Part shown: one piece after another, positions 1 through 7,128 of the stretch
Position numbering within the stretch: the stretch's first letter is position 1
Layout of the letters: the number at the start of each line of letters is the position of its first letter
DNA from: Candidatus Companilactobacillus pullicola
Lineage (GTDB): Bacteria; Bacillota; Bacilli; Lactobacillales; Lactobacillaceae
NCBI GenBank assembly: GCA_019116025.1
Contig: DXCM01000034.1
Coordinates: 1-33,012, forward strand
Direction of reading: 5' to 3'
Length of the DNA stretch: 33,012 bases
Translations under genes and position numbers: made by a program
Notes under the pieces: generated by a model
Told to the model about the DNA's origin: nothing
What the model saw: only the letters and a program-made list of their open reading frames with translations
Databases searched by the model: none

Positions 1-210
1 ACTAATACAATAAATTAATCCACATTTATGTATTTTGTGAAAAAAATACGTAAAGGGCTATTTATCGGGTGCATGTTTTCACAATTTGGCAAAATTCGAA
101 CAAATATTCGTAAATTTTTATTGAAAAACTATGGATTTTATTAATGCAATAAGTTACAATATTATTGTGTTTAAAGAGTTTGATACTACACAGGAAAGGA
201 GAGATTATAT

Positions 211-609
211 ATGGTAACCATTTATACATCTCCAAGTTGCACATCATGTCGTAAGGCCAAGGCTTGGCTCGAAGAACATGACATTCCTTACAAAGAAAGA
301 AACATTTACTCAGAACCTTTAAATAAGCAAGAAATTAAACAAGTTTTACAAATGACTGAGAACGGTACAGAAGAAATCATTTCAACACGTTCAAAGGCAT
401 TCCAAAACCTTAAAGTTAATTTGGACGATTTAACAATTGATCAATTGTTAGATTTAGTTCAAACAAACCCAGGTTTGTTAAAACGTCCTATTATTATGGA
501 TGATAAGCGTCTTCAAGTTGGTTTTAACGAGGACGAAATCAGAAGATTCTTGCCTAGAAGTGTTAGAACTATGGAACTTCAAAAGGCTCAATTAATGGCT
601 GGATTATAA
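211..609 (+). CDS. spxA: Spx-family transcriptional regulator
   Basis: Spx is an ArsC-fold protein that binds the RNA polymerase alpha C-terminal domain and redirects transcription under thiol/oxidative and envelope stress; it is normally kept low by ClpXP. The 132-residue protein has the usual family length. Its redox switch CxxC is at Cys10 and Cys13, and the RPI motif typical of ArsC/Spx proteins lies near residue 92 (KRPIIMDD). A strong Shine-Dalgarno sequence (AAAGGAGAG, 195-203) sits 7 nt before the ATG. The gene is monocistronic and ends at a clear terminator. Its adaptor SpxH is encoded about 5 kb downstream, as in the Bacillus yjb cluster. Several Spx paralogues are common in lactobacilli, so the paralogue number is not certain. 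Confidence 0.95.
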   Translation: MVTIYTSPSCTSCRKAKAWLEEHDIPYKERNIYSEPLNKQEIKQVLQMTENGTEEIISTRSKAFQNLKVNLDDLTIDQLLDLVQTNPGLLKRPIIMDDKRLQVGFNEDEIRRFLPRSVRTMELQKAQLMAGL

Positions 610-619
610 AATATAAGCA

Positions 620-651
620 GATCACTTTCTTTTGGGGAGTGATCTTTTTTT
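620..651 (+). terminator. Rho-independent terminator of spxA
   Basis: The 7-bp arms GATCACT (620-626) and AGTGATC (638-644) are followed by seven T residues. It lies 10 bp after the spxA stop. Confidence 0.9.
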
Positions 652-681
652 GTAAGTAAAACCTTATAAAAGATTGATGGA

Positions 682-715
682 ACAGGTATTCACTTTTAGT
701 GGATATCTGTTTTTT
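682..715 (+). terminator. Second terminator-like hairpin downstream of spxA
   Basis: Arms 682-694 and 698-710 pair over 13 positions, with two mismatches on the DNA that become G-U pairs in RNA, around a TTT loop, and are followed by a T run. No gene ends immediately before it. It could be a back-up terminator for spxA or the remnant of a lost gene. Confidence 0.55.
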
Positions 716-754
716 GTTTGTATTTATATTAACTAGCGTAGGTTAAGTATGCCC

Positions 755-924
755 GTCGGTAGTAGAAAATCTGTGGGCCTGGAATGCGGTGGACACGGCT
801 TGAAGCTAATAATTTTGCACTTCGCGCAAAATCATGGATCTCCAAGTCCGGTCTTCTACTAACCTTGCTTCGCAAGCTAAGTAGAATTTCACCGCTTAGG
901 GCCCACAGATTTTCTACTACCGAC
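755..924. repeat. Fold-back element with 25-bp perfect terminal inverted repeats
   Basis: The outer arms 755-779 and 900-924 are exact reverse complements over 25 bases. Inside them GCGGTG (786-791) pairs with CACCGC (890-895). Two smaller hairpins are nested within: ATTTTGC/GCAAAAT (812-818, 826-832), and CTTGC/GCAAG (864-868, 872-876) extended by TTCTACT/AGTAGAA (854-860, 880-886). The segment looks richer in G+C than its flanks and has no reading frame. This is the architecture of a small non-autonomous mobile element or a dispersed repeat that can be transcribed into a long hairpin RNA. No target-site duplication is obvious. Confidence 0.7.
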
Positions 925-1260
925 TATATTTCTGGTTCTATTGTTATTGGTTAAGATTGCAGTATTTAAATATTTTTTGGTTCCATATAACAACAGGAGA
1001 AATTATGGAAAGAAATATATAAATATGTGGATATATGGGTATATCTGAGTCCATTCATTGGAATACTATTTTACTGTCTAACATATTAAGAAAGATATAA
1101 ATAGAACAACACACTAGTTCGGAGCAACAGACTCGATTGGTCTCAGCGTCCAAAGCGTTCCAGACCAATCGGGGTTGTTGTGGAGGACGGAATCTTAGGT
1201 AAAATATTCACAACTAAAAAAATAAATTTATGTAAATTGAAAAAATATTTTAATAAGACT
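925..1260. other. AT-rich intergenic stretch without a supportable gene
   Basis: Between the fold-back element and the surface-protein promoter I see no convincing gene. An open stretch at 991-1089 translates into a hydrophobic peptide but has no start codon paired with a ribosome binding site, so it may be decayed coding sequence. The hairpin element at 1116-1196 lies inside this stretch and is listed separately. Confidence 0.5.
1116..1196. repeat. Hairpin element beginning with a GGAGCAACA box
   Basis: CGATTGGTCT (1134-1143) and AGACCAATCG (1162-1171) are perfect 10-bp arms. An outer pair CAACA (1125-1129) with TGTTG (1176-1180) is separated from them by a 4/4 internal loop. The left border CTAGTTCGGAGCAACA closely resembles the reverse complement of a sequence at the right edge of the window, and both copies end near GACGGnATC. 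No coding content. It looks like one copy of a dispersed non-coding repeat; a small RNA is an alternative. Confidence 0.5.
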
Positions 1261-1269
1261 TGATATAAT
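1261..1269 (+). promoter_or_regulatory. Extended -10 promoter of the BspA-like gene
   Basis: TGATATAAT is a TGn-type extended -10 with a perfect TATAAT (1264-1269). A TTGAAA at 1237-1242 is 21 bp upstream, too far for a standard -35, which fits use of the extended -10. Confidence 0.6.
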
Positions 1270-1279
1270 TTCTTGATAA

Positions 1280-1293
1280 AGAAATCGCTTTCA
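1280..1293 (+). promoter_or_regulatory. Candidate cre (CcpA operator) before the BspA-like gene
   Basis: AGAAATCGCTTTCA matches the catabolite-responsive element consensus TGWNANCGNTNWCA at every defined position except the first. It lies just downstream of the -10 element and ahead of the ribosome binding site (AGAAAGG, 1294-1300), where bound CcpA would repress. Sugar-dependent repression is inferred from sequence and position only. Confidence 0.5.
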
Positions 1294-1307
1294 AGAAAGG
1301 CAAGACT

Positions 1308-3920
1308 ATGTTGATTCTAAGGGGAATTTTAAACCGAAACCGAAATAGGACCTTTTGTATATTATCTTCAGCAGGAATATTTTTAGCGTGTAATTTGTGT
1401 GCGTTTAATGTGAATAATGTGCAGGCTGCGACTGATAATGATATGCAGAATCTTTTGAATCAAAATACTAATGTTTTATTAAATGAAAAAATTGCTACGC
1501 AAACTAATACGATAATGCCTATTGCAGCAACGTTTAGTTACAGTGGAGTTAATGGTACGGCTAGTTGGGATATTGATGATGAAGGAAAGTTAACGATTCA
1601 TCCAGGTACTTTGGCCAATGGTCAGGGAAATTGGAAACCATATGCTGATTCTATTAAAAGTATTTATGTGGAACCGGGAGTGACTTCTACTAGTGATTAC
1701 ACCACTGGTAATGGTGGACTTTTTGCAGGATTAAAAAATGTCACTAAGATTGATGTTACCAATCTAGATGTATCAAGGGCACGTTCTCTGAGTAATTTTT
1801 TTTACGGAGATAGATCATTAATTGAAATTATCGGGCTAGATACATGGGATACGTCATCAGTTGGTGCAATGAATAATATGTTTGAAAGTGACAGCTCACT
1901 GAAAAATTTGGATTTGTCTAACTTTGATACTAGTTCTACATCAAACTTTGATCGTATGTTTTGGGGATGTAGCTCATTAGAGTATTTAAACATAACCGGA
2001 TTTAATACTAGCAAGGCTACATCGTTGAATAGTACTTTCGTTAGTGTTTCGGGAAAAATAATTGGTTTGAAGGACCTGGATTTGGGGAAGGTTACTTCCA
2101 TGAATAGTGCTCTTTCAGGCGTAGATTTTACGAAGACTGATCCGAATGATATCTGTGATTGGGATGTTTCTAACGTCGAGGATATGTCGGGCTTGTTTAG
2201 AAGTAGTAATTTAAACGGACTTGATTTGAGTCAGTGGAATGTTAAAAGCGTCAAGAACATGTCAAATTTATTTTATCAGGCCCAAGGTGCTGTCTCACAG
2301 GTTAAAGGACTAAGTAATTGGGATGTCTCTGGTGTAACCGATATGAATTCAATGTTCTTTTCCGTAAATGATAGTGATTTGTCGATGATTGAAAATTGGG
2401 ATGTTTCTAATGTGACGGGAATGTCTATGATGTTTTATAACTGTAAAAATTTAACTGGATTAGATTTATCACATTGGAGTACTGACAGTTTAAGTGGTGT
2501 GAATCAAATGTTTTATAACGATGCGTTGCTTAGTGAAGATAATTTAAAAGGGTATCAGACATTGGTTACTAAGAAAGTTGAATCTATGAATGGGATGTTT
2601 TCTGGAACCGGATTTAAAGTGATAGATTTATCGAAATATGATACTTCTAATGTAAAAGATTTTAGTTATCTATTTAGCAGTACTCGTAAATTAGAAAAAA
2701 TTATTGGAAATTTCGATACCAGTTCATTAACCAATATGAACAATATGTTTGCTAATTCAGCGATTACTAATTTTGATGAGCTAAATATTGCTGATTGGAA
2801 TACATCCAAAGTCACGGATATGGCAAGTACTTTTTTGGGAACGAAAATACTTGATTTTAATTTTCTTAAAGATTGGAATACCTCATCTGTAACTACTTTA
2901 AATTCGACATTTAGATCTGCTAAAGCAAAGACTATTCCCTTGGAAAAATGGGATGTTTCCAAAGTGGAAATATTTTACACGACTTTTCAGGGTGCTAGTG
3001 GATTAGAAAGTTTACCTATTGAGAATTGGGATGTTTCCAGTGCGACGACGATGTATGAAATGTTTTTTGAGGCGTCTTCTTTGAAAAAATTAGATTTTTC
3101 TAAATGGAATACCTCTAAGGTGACAAATTTTTATGCAATGCTGAATAAAATGTCTAATTTGGAAACTGTTGATCTCTCAGGATTAGATACTACTAATGCA
3201 ACAAATATGGATTATTTCTTTGGACTAAACTATAATTTGTGGAAAATCACGCTTGGACCTAAATCTGTTATGAAGAATCTTCAAGGGGAGCCGACCGATG
3301 TCAGATTTCCAACTCCCGTTGCGGGCACACAAATTAATGATGCATCAACTTCAGAAACTTATAGTGCAATTAGTAACAAATGGCAAATAGTAGATTATGC
3401 CAGTGGTGGTTCTGATCATGAGCCGGTAGGGGATTTAATGTCAGCAAAAGAGATCGTTGAACAATTCTCTAATGTGGGCAATCCAGTTACGACTTATGTT
3501 TGGCAGCAACAGCCAATTATCAATATCAAAATGCAAGTACCTGATATCGATTTTGGATCGATTAATCTTTCCTCACAGGTATTTCATCGGAAAAATAAGA
3601 ATTTTGCTATAGCGATTGATAATAATAATTATCCCTCCGGTGGTGTAAAATCAACGATTGCAGTGTCCATGGATAAACCTCTAACCACTAGTAGTGGAGA
3701 TATTTTGAATAACACTTTAATTTATCGTGAAAAGGGTCAAGGAAAACAGATCTTATCTGAAAAGCCAACTCAAATTTATGATGATGTGCTTCCTGATGGT
3801 ACTAGCTCAATTAATTGGGATGAGGATAGTGGAATATTATTAGATATGGGGAATGAACTGTATGCAAAGAGTGGAAGTTACTCTACGACCTTAAATTGGA
3901 CCTTGACCAACAGTATCTAA
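1308..3920 (+). CDS. Secreted BspA-type leucine-rich-repeat surface protein with WxL-like C-terminus
   Basis: Large exported protein of 870 residues. A basic start, a hydrophobic core (about 16-33) and a cleavage site near VQA (38-40) form a signal peptide. Residues about 140-640 carry roughly 19 copies of a 20-30 residue BspA/DUF285 repeat with the pattern W-D/N-V/T-S-x-V-T-x-M-x-x-M-F (for example NWDVSNVTGMSMMF). Such repeats form a solenoid used for binding host or environmental ligands. The last 130 residues end in Y858...LNWTL (Trp864), resembling the distal motif of WxL cell-wall-binding domains. I see no LPxTG sorting signal and no clear proximal WxL motif, so wall attachment is inferred. 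It has its own promoter and cre-like site, and it interrupts the usual spxA-mecA neighbourhood. The ligand cannot be told from sequence. Confidence 0.85.
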   Translation: MLILRGILNRNRNRTFCILSSAGIFLACNLCAFNVNNVQAATDNDMQNLLNQNTNVLLNEKIATQTNTIMPIAATFSYSGVNGTASWDIDDEGKLTIHPGTLANGQGNWKPYADSIKSIYVEPGVTSTSDYTTGNGGLFAGLKNVTKIDVTNLDVSRARSLSNFFYGDRSLIEIIGLDTWDTSSVGAMNNMFESDSSLKNLDLSNFDTSSTSNFDRMFWGCSSLEYLNITGFNTSKATSLNSTFVSVSGKIIGLKDLDLGKVTSMNSALSGVDFTKTDPNDICDWDVSNVEDMSGLFRSSNLNGLDLSQWNVKSVKNMSNLFYQAQGAVSQVKGLSNWDVSGVTDMNSMFFSVNDSDLSMIENWDVSNVTGMSMMFYNCKNLTGLDLSHWSTDSLSGVNQMFYNDALLSEDNLKGYQTLVTKKVESMNGMFSGTGFKVIDLSKYDTSNVKDFSYLFSSTRKLEKIIGNFDTSSLTNMNNMFANSAITNFDELNIADWNTSKVTDMASTFLGTKILDFNFLKDWNTSSVTTLNSTFRSAKAKTIPLEKWDVSKVEIFYTTFQGASGLESLPIENWDVSSATTMYEMFFEASSLKKLDFSKWNTSKVTNFYAMLNKMSNLETVDLSGLDTTNATNMDYFFGLNYNLWKITLGPKSVMKNLQGEPTDVRFPTPVAGTQINDASTSETYSAISNKWQIVDYASGGSDHEPVGDLMSAKEIVEQFSNVGNPVTTYVWQQQPIINIKMQVPDIDFGSINLSSQVFHRKNKNFAIAIDNNNYPSGGVKSTIAVSMDKPLTTSSGDILNNTLIYREKGQGKQILSEKPTQIYDDVLPDGTSSINWDEDSGILLDMGNELYAKSGSYSTTLNWTLTNSI

Positions 3921-3991
3921 GTCATTATTTTTGACTAGTATTTCGAGGTTTAGTATATTATTTTAATGACTAAATTATCGGTATATGATAG

Positions 3992-4019
3992 TTGAAATAG
4001 TTTATAAGACTGTTAGAAT
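3992..4019 (+). promoter_or_regulatory. Probable mecA promoter
   Basis: TTGAAA (3992-3997) and TAGAAT (4014-4019) are separated by 16 bp, 26 bp before the mecA start. The stretch after the surface-protein stop also has an 8-bp inverted repeat (3920-3927 with 3964-3971) without a T tract. Confidence 0.6.
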
Positions 4020-4045
4020 GTAGATACAGAATTGAGGTGACTATG

Positions 4046-4717
4046 ATGGAGATGGATCGACTTAATGAGAATACAATCAGAGTCATTCTTAGTACGGAAG
4101 ATTTACAAGAACGTGGCGTAACTGTTTTAGATTTGTTAGGCAACAAGAAGCAAATCGAATCGTTCTTTTACAGTATTTTGGATGAAGTTGATAAGGATCA
4201 TGTTTTTACAAATAATGAACCGGTTACTTTCCAAATAATGCCAAACAAAGAAGGTTTGGAGTTACTGATCAGTAAGAGTGATGATTCTGAAGGTACAGAT
4301 TCATTGCCATTAGATGGGCTACAAGGTTCAGTCGTTAATAATGATGATGATACTAACGAGGCAAAGATGGGCACTGAAGAATATGATAGTGAAACAGCAC
4401 CATATTTGAATGACCCAGACACACCTACGAAGACGATTATTGTTGAATTTAAGGACTTTGAGGACTATGTCCAATTGGCTGATTTGTTACACTTAGAAAG
4501 CGGAATTTCAAATCTTTGGGAATATGACAATAAATATTACTTGCAATTGATTCTGTTTACAGATGAGATGCATGAAATGACTTATAGTGATGTTTTGGCT
4601 TTACTTAGTGAGTATAGCTTTAAGACAAAGGTTACAGCAGCTGTCTTGTCAGAATATGGTAAGGAAATCATGTCGAAGACGGCACTGGAGTTAACTAGAT
4701 ATTATTTTGATAAATAA
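4046..4717 (+). CDS. mecA: Adaptor protein MecA for ClpC
   Basis: MecA delivers substrates such as competence regulators to the ClpCP protease. The 223-residue product has the two-part family layout: an N-terminal substrate-binding domain (MEMDRLNENTIRV..., with LLGNKKQIESFFYSILDEVD near 32-52), an acidic low-complexity linker (about 75-125), and a C-terminal ClpC-binding domain (from IIVEFKDFEDYVQLADLL onward). The ATG at 4046 is chosen because GAGGTGA (4034-4040) is 5 nt upstream and MEM-D/E-R is the normal start; an ATG at 4043 and a GTG at 4037 are possible but too close to the ribosome binding site. In streptococci MecA-ClpCP degrades the competence sigma factor, which gives meaning to coiA being next. 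Confidence 0.93.
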   Translation: MEMDRLNENTIRVILSTEDLQERGVTVLDLLGNKKQIESFFYSILDEVDKDHVFTNNEPVTFQIMPNKEGLELLISKSDDSEGTDSLPLDGLQGSVVNNDDDTNEAKMGTEEYDSETAPYLNDPDTPTKTIIVEFKDFEDYVQLADLLHLESGISNLWEYDNKYYLQLILFTDEMHEMTYSDVLALLSEYSFKTKVTAAVLSEYGKEIMSKTALELTRYYFDK

Positions 4718-4719
4718 AA

Positions 4720-4747
4720 CCAATCCGTGAAGGATTGGCTTTTTTTT
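4720..4747 (+). terminator. Terminator after mecA
   Basis: CCAATCC (4720-4726) pairs with GGATTGG (4732-4738) and is followed by eight T residues. The T run leads straight into the competence-type box before coiA. Confidence 0.9.
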
Positions 4748-4756
4748 GCGTAATTT
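4747..4756 (+). promoter_or_regulatory. Putative competence-sigma box upstream of coiA
   Basis: TGCGTAATTT lies 18 nt before the coiA start and directly after a T tract. The same core CGTAATTT precedes cinA and comFA. It resembles the streptococcal cin box TACGAATA. Function is inferred. Confidence 0.5.
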
Positions 4757-4774
4757 TTACTAGAGGTGATGAAA

Positions 4775-5626
4775 TTGTATGCTGCTTTAGACAAATCAGG
4801 CCTACTAGTATATGCACTGAAAGCCGATAAGAATAATGAGTATTATTGTTGTCGCTGTAAACAAAAAGTTAAATTGATCACCACAGCGTCCAGAGTTTAT
4901 TTTCGGCATAAAAATAAATGTGATAATTCAATAAATGAGCGCTTGATTCATCAAAAAGGTAAAAAATTAATCTTGGATGAATTGAGTAAACTGAAGCCGC
5001 AATTTTTAGAAGAGGAAACTTACTTATCGAGAATAAAACAACGCCCAGATATTCTAGTGAATAAGAATTTTGCAGTTGAATATCAATGTGCAAAAATAAA
5101 CATCAATCTTTTGAGTAAACGAGTTAAAGGATATCGAATAGCAGGAATAAAAAATATTTGGATTTTAGGTGGTCACTACTTAAAGAGACGGTTGGGGCGA
5201 GAACACCTTAAATTCATCACTTATAATAAAACTTGGAAATTTTATTTATTAATGCTAGATTCACAACAGGAAAGATTGACACTCTTTTATAATATTGAAT
5301 TCATTGGACCGTTCAACACTTTGACATATCAAAAAAAGATATTTGCGAGGGATGAATTTTGGAAAATATTCATATTTCGTCCTAAAGAAATATCGAAATT
5401 GGAAGTTACTCTCAGTGAACGTTGGTTAAATAAAATTAGAAGAAAAAGTGATTCAGATTCACAGAAACTTAAATTGAATTTTTATAATACTTATAAGATC
5501 ACAGTAGAAGACTACCTCAAAGAGGCAATTTTTGAAGCCGAATTTCCTATTTTTGCTACACCGGCTTGGCAGAGATATTGTGGTCAAGTCCCTAAAAGAT
5601 TAAAGCAACCGTTGCTAAAAAAATAG
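4775..5626 (+). CDS. coiA: Competence protein CoiA, nuclease-like
   Basis: CoiA is needed for natural transformation and acts after DNA uptake, with recombination proteins. Visible parts: an N-terminal Cys/His cluster (YYCCRCKQKV ... FRHKNKC) suggesting a zinc site; a helix with NERLIHQKGK; and a PD-(D/E)xK-like nuclease core RPDILVNKNFAVEYQ (about residues 90-104), whose D, E and Q are the expected catalytic set. The C-terminal half is poorly conserved, as usual for CoiA. I place the start at TTG 4775, 5 nt after AGAGGTGA (4762-4769). An ATG at 4769 overlaps that ribosome binding site and a GTG at 4766 lies inside it. About 283 residues. It stands between two terminators, so it is probably transcribed alone from the competence-type box. 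Confidence 0.88.
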   Translation: MYAALDKSGLLVYALKADKNNEYYCCRCKQKVKLITTASRVYFRHKNKCDNSINERLIHQKGKKLILDELSKLKPQFLEEETYLSRIKQRPDILVNKNFAVEYQCAKININLLSKRVKGYRIAGIKNIWILGGHYLKRRLGREHLKFITYNKTWKFYLLMLDSQQERLTLFYNIEFIGPFNTLTYQKKIFARDEFWKIFIFRPKEISKLEVTLSERWLNKIRRKSDSDSQKLKLNFYNTYKITVEDYLKEAIFEAEFPIFATPAWQRYCGQVPKRLKQPLLKK

Positions 5627-5663
5627 CTACTAGAAACCAATCGGCATCTAGTAGCTATTTTTA
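5617..5663. terminator. Bidirectional terminator between coiA and spxH
   Basis: Perfect 14-bp arms (5621-5634 and 5647-5660) have a poly-A run on the left and T residues on the right, so the structure can stop transcription from both converging genes. It overlaps the coiA stop codon. Confidence 0.9.
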
Positions 5664-5670
5664 TGTAAAG

Positions 5671-6327
5671 TTATTTTCTAAATCTATCTAAGCTGATAAC
5701 GGTTCCTGAAGTGGAAACATTACTAACGACATCTTGTTGGGGAAGTTCACGTTCTAACATCATATTGATGTTGTTGGTGATATCTTCCTGAGAAGTGGAT
5801 TCTCCGAAGTTGTTGATCATTACGCCGGGTTTTTCTTCATCTTCACAATCAAAAATTACCGCAGTTGGGGCCTTTTGAATGTGCATTTCCATCGACAATT
5901 GTTGATCACGTTTTAATCCTTGGATGACACATTGACTTTCTTTGTCAGTCATGATGGATTTATAATCAAGCCCACTATTGTTAATTACACGTCTGATAGT
6001 GTTATCATCAAAGGGATTATTTAAAATATTTACTTGTTCTTGAAGATTCATTAAAAAGTTACGTGCTTTTTTATTACCTTGACAAGAAGCTGCCTTGTAA
6101 AGTTTGGCTGCCTCGATGACATCTTGGGACGCACAAGTGCGCTCTTTCATATCGGTAATCTTGAAACCTTTTAATTGAACATAATCATTAATTGTTGCCA
6201 TATTATAGTTCGTTACAAAGTGATATTGTGTGTCAATATCGTGTTTTCTGGTGAAATCAATAATTGCTTGCTCCACTTTTAAACAATACGAACATAATGG
6301 ATTAATATATAAGAATACTTCCCACAT
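5671..6327 (-). CDS. spxH: ClpXP adaptor protein SpxH (YjbH family)
   Basis: SpxH is a DsbA-fold adaptor that binds Spx and speeds its degradation by ClpXP; oxidative stress inactivates it and so stabilises Spx. The 218-residue protein begins MWEVFLYINPLCSYC, with the thioredoxin-like CxxC at Cys12/Cys15 that is typical of the family (NPLCxxC). The start at 6327 is preferred because GGAGGG lies 7 nt upstream; the next ATG (6342) would lie before that ribosome binding site. It is convergent with coiA, in the same cluster as its likely target spxA. The peptidase gene pepF found beside it in Bacillus is absent. Confidence 0.9.
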   Translation of the reverse strand: MWEVFLYINPLCSYCLKVEQAIIDFTRKHDIDTQYHFVTNYNMATINDYVQLKGFKITDMKERTCASQDVIEAAKLYKAASCQGNKKARNFLMNLQEQVNILNNPFDDNTIRRVINNSGLDYKSIMTDKESQCVIQGLKRDQQLSMEMHIQKAPTAVIFDCEDEEKPGVMINNFGESTSQEDITNNINMMLERELPQQDVVSNVSTSGTVISLDRFRK

Positions 6328-6357
6328 TATGTTTCCCTCCATCTCTATTGCAATGTC

Positions 6358-6386
6358 ATTCTACCAACATTTTTAAAAAAGGTAAA
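6358..6386 (-). promoter_or_regulatory. Probable spxH promoter
   Basis: Read on the minus strand: TTTACC, 17-bp spacer, TAGAAT. A TGG just before the -10 makes an extended -10 (TGGTAGAAT). Confidence 0.6.
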
Positions 6387-6429
6387 ATTTTAAACTCAAA
6401 GATTGGTAATATTTATAATTAGATGAATC

Positions 6430-6457
6430 TTTTACGAAACTACGATATATTTATATT
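6430..6457 (+). promoter_or_regulatory. Weak candidate promoter of the relQ operon
   Basis: TTTTAC (6430-6435) and TATATT (6452-6457) with 16-bp spacing, 14 bp before the relQ start. The match is modest; it is the only plausible one in the short divergent intergenic space. Confidence 0.35.
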
Positions 6458-6471
6458 AAAGCGAGGTTACT

Positions 6472-7128
6472 ATGTCAGAAATCAAATGGAATGAATTTTT
6501 GATACCTTATTCACAGGCAGTTGATGAACTAAAAATAAAATTTAGAAATTTACGTAAAGAATTTCTCGAAAAAAATGAGCATTCACCTATTGAATTTGTA
6601 ACGGGACGTGTTAAAACAGTCGATAGTATTAAAGAAAAAATGCGTCGCCGGTTTATTTCAGAGGAATTATTGAAACAAGATATGCAGGATATCGCAGGAA
6701 TAAGAATCCAGTGTCAGTTTGTAGAAGATATTTATGACGTGGCCAAATTGCTTCATATTCGTGAGGATATGCGAGTGGTCGAAGAACGTGACTATATTGC
6801 AAACAGTAAGCCAAGCGGGTATCGCTCATACCATGTAGTAATTGAGTATCCTATTCAAACAGCTAATGGTCAAATTAATATTCTTGCTGAAATTCAGATC
6901 AGAACATTGGCGATGAATTTCTGGTCAACAATTGAGCATTCGTTAAATTACAAATACAAAGGCGATTTCCCAGAAGAGATCAATGAACGATTGAAACGAG
7001 CAGCTGAGGCTTCCTTCATGTTGGATGAGGAAATGTCTAAGATACGTGAAGAAATTCAGGATGCTCAGCAATACTTTACAGATCGAAAACGGGATTTGAA
7101 TGGCCCAACGGAGCAAAATAAAAAATGA
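6472..7128 (+). CDS. relQ: Small alarmone synthetase, GTP pyrophosphokinase (RelQ/YjbM)
   Basis: Makes (p)ppGpp from GTP/GDP and ATP without a hydrolase domain. The 218-residue length matches the single-domain RelQ/SAS1 class. Synthetase motifs are visible: RRRFISEELLKQDMQDIAGIRIQCQF (an N-terminal RxKxxxS-like ATP region then DIAGIR), SGYRSYHVVIEY, and EIQIRTLAMNFWSTIEHSLNYK with the catalytic-region EIQIRT. The C-terminal helix (about 180-215) is charged, as in the tetrameric members. The ribosome binding site GCGAGG is 5 nt before ATG. It overlaps nadK by 4 bp; the order relQ-nadK-rluD is the same as yjbM-ppnK-yjbO of Bacillus. Confidence 0.93.
   Translation: MSEIKWNEFLIPYSQAVDELKIKFRNLRKEFLEKNEHSPIEFVTGRVKTVDSIKEKMRRRFISEELLKQDMQDIAGIRIQCQFVEDIYDVAKLLHIREDMRVVEERDYIANSKPSGYRSYHVVIEYPIQTANGQINILAEIQIRTLAMNFWSTIEHSLNYKYKGDFPEEINERLKRAAEASFMLDEEMSKIREEIQDAQQYFTDRKRDLNGPTEQNKK

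Noticed and set aside
107-120. TTCGTAAATTTTT upstream of spxA as a further competence-type box
   Set aside because: It has an extra base compared with CGTAATTT and is about 90 bp from the start codon; the similarity is within chance for such AT-rich DNA.
121-160. TTGAAA (121-126) with TACAAT (155-160) as spxA promoter
   Set aside because: The spacing of 28 bp is too long, and with alternative -35 choices the match is poor. A promoter must exist in this region but I cannot place it.
755-924. CRISPR array or tRNA in the structured region after spxA
   Set aside because: There are no regularly spaced direct repeats and no cloverleaf with a T-loop; the structure is one large inverted repeat.
991-1089. 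Open stretch translating to a hydrophobic peptide (ending ...VYLSPFIGILFYCLTY)
   Set aside because: It resembles a membrane segment, but no ATG, GTG or TTG is paired with a ribosome binding site; the nearby ATG at 1005, which does follow AGGAG, is in another frame and stops after five codons. At best decayed coding sequence.
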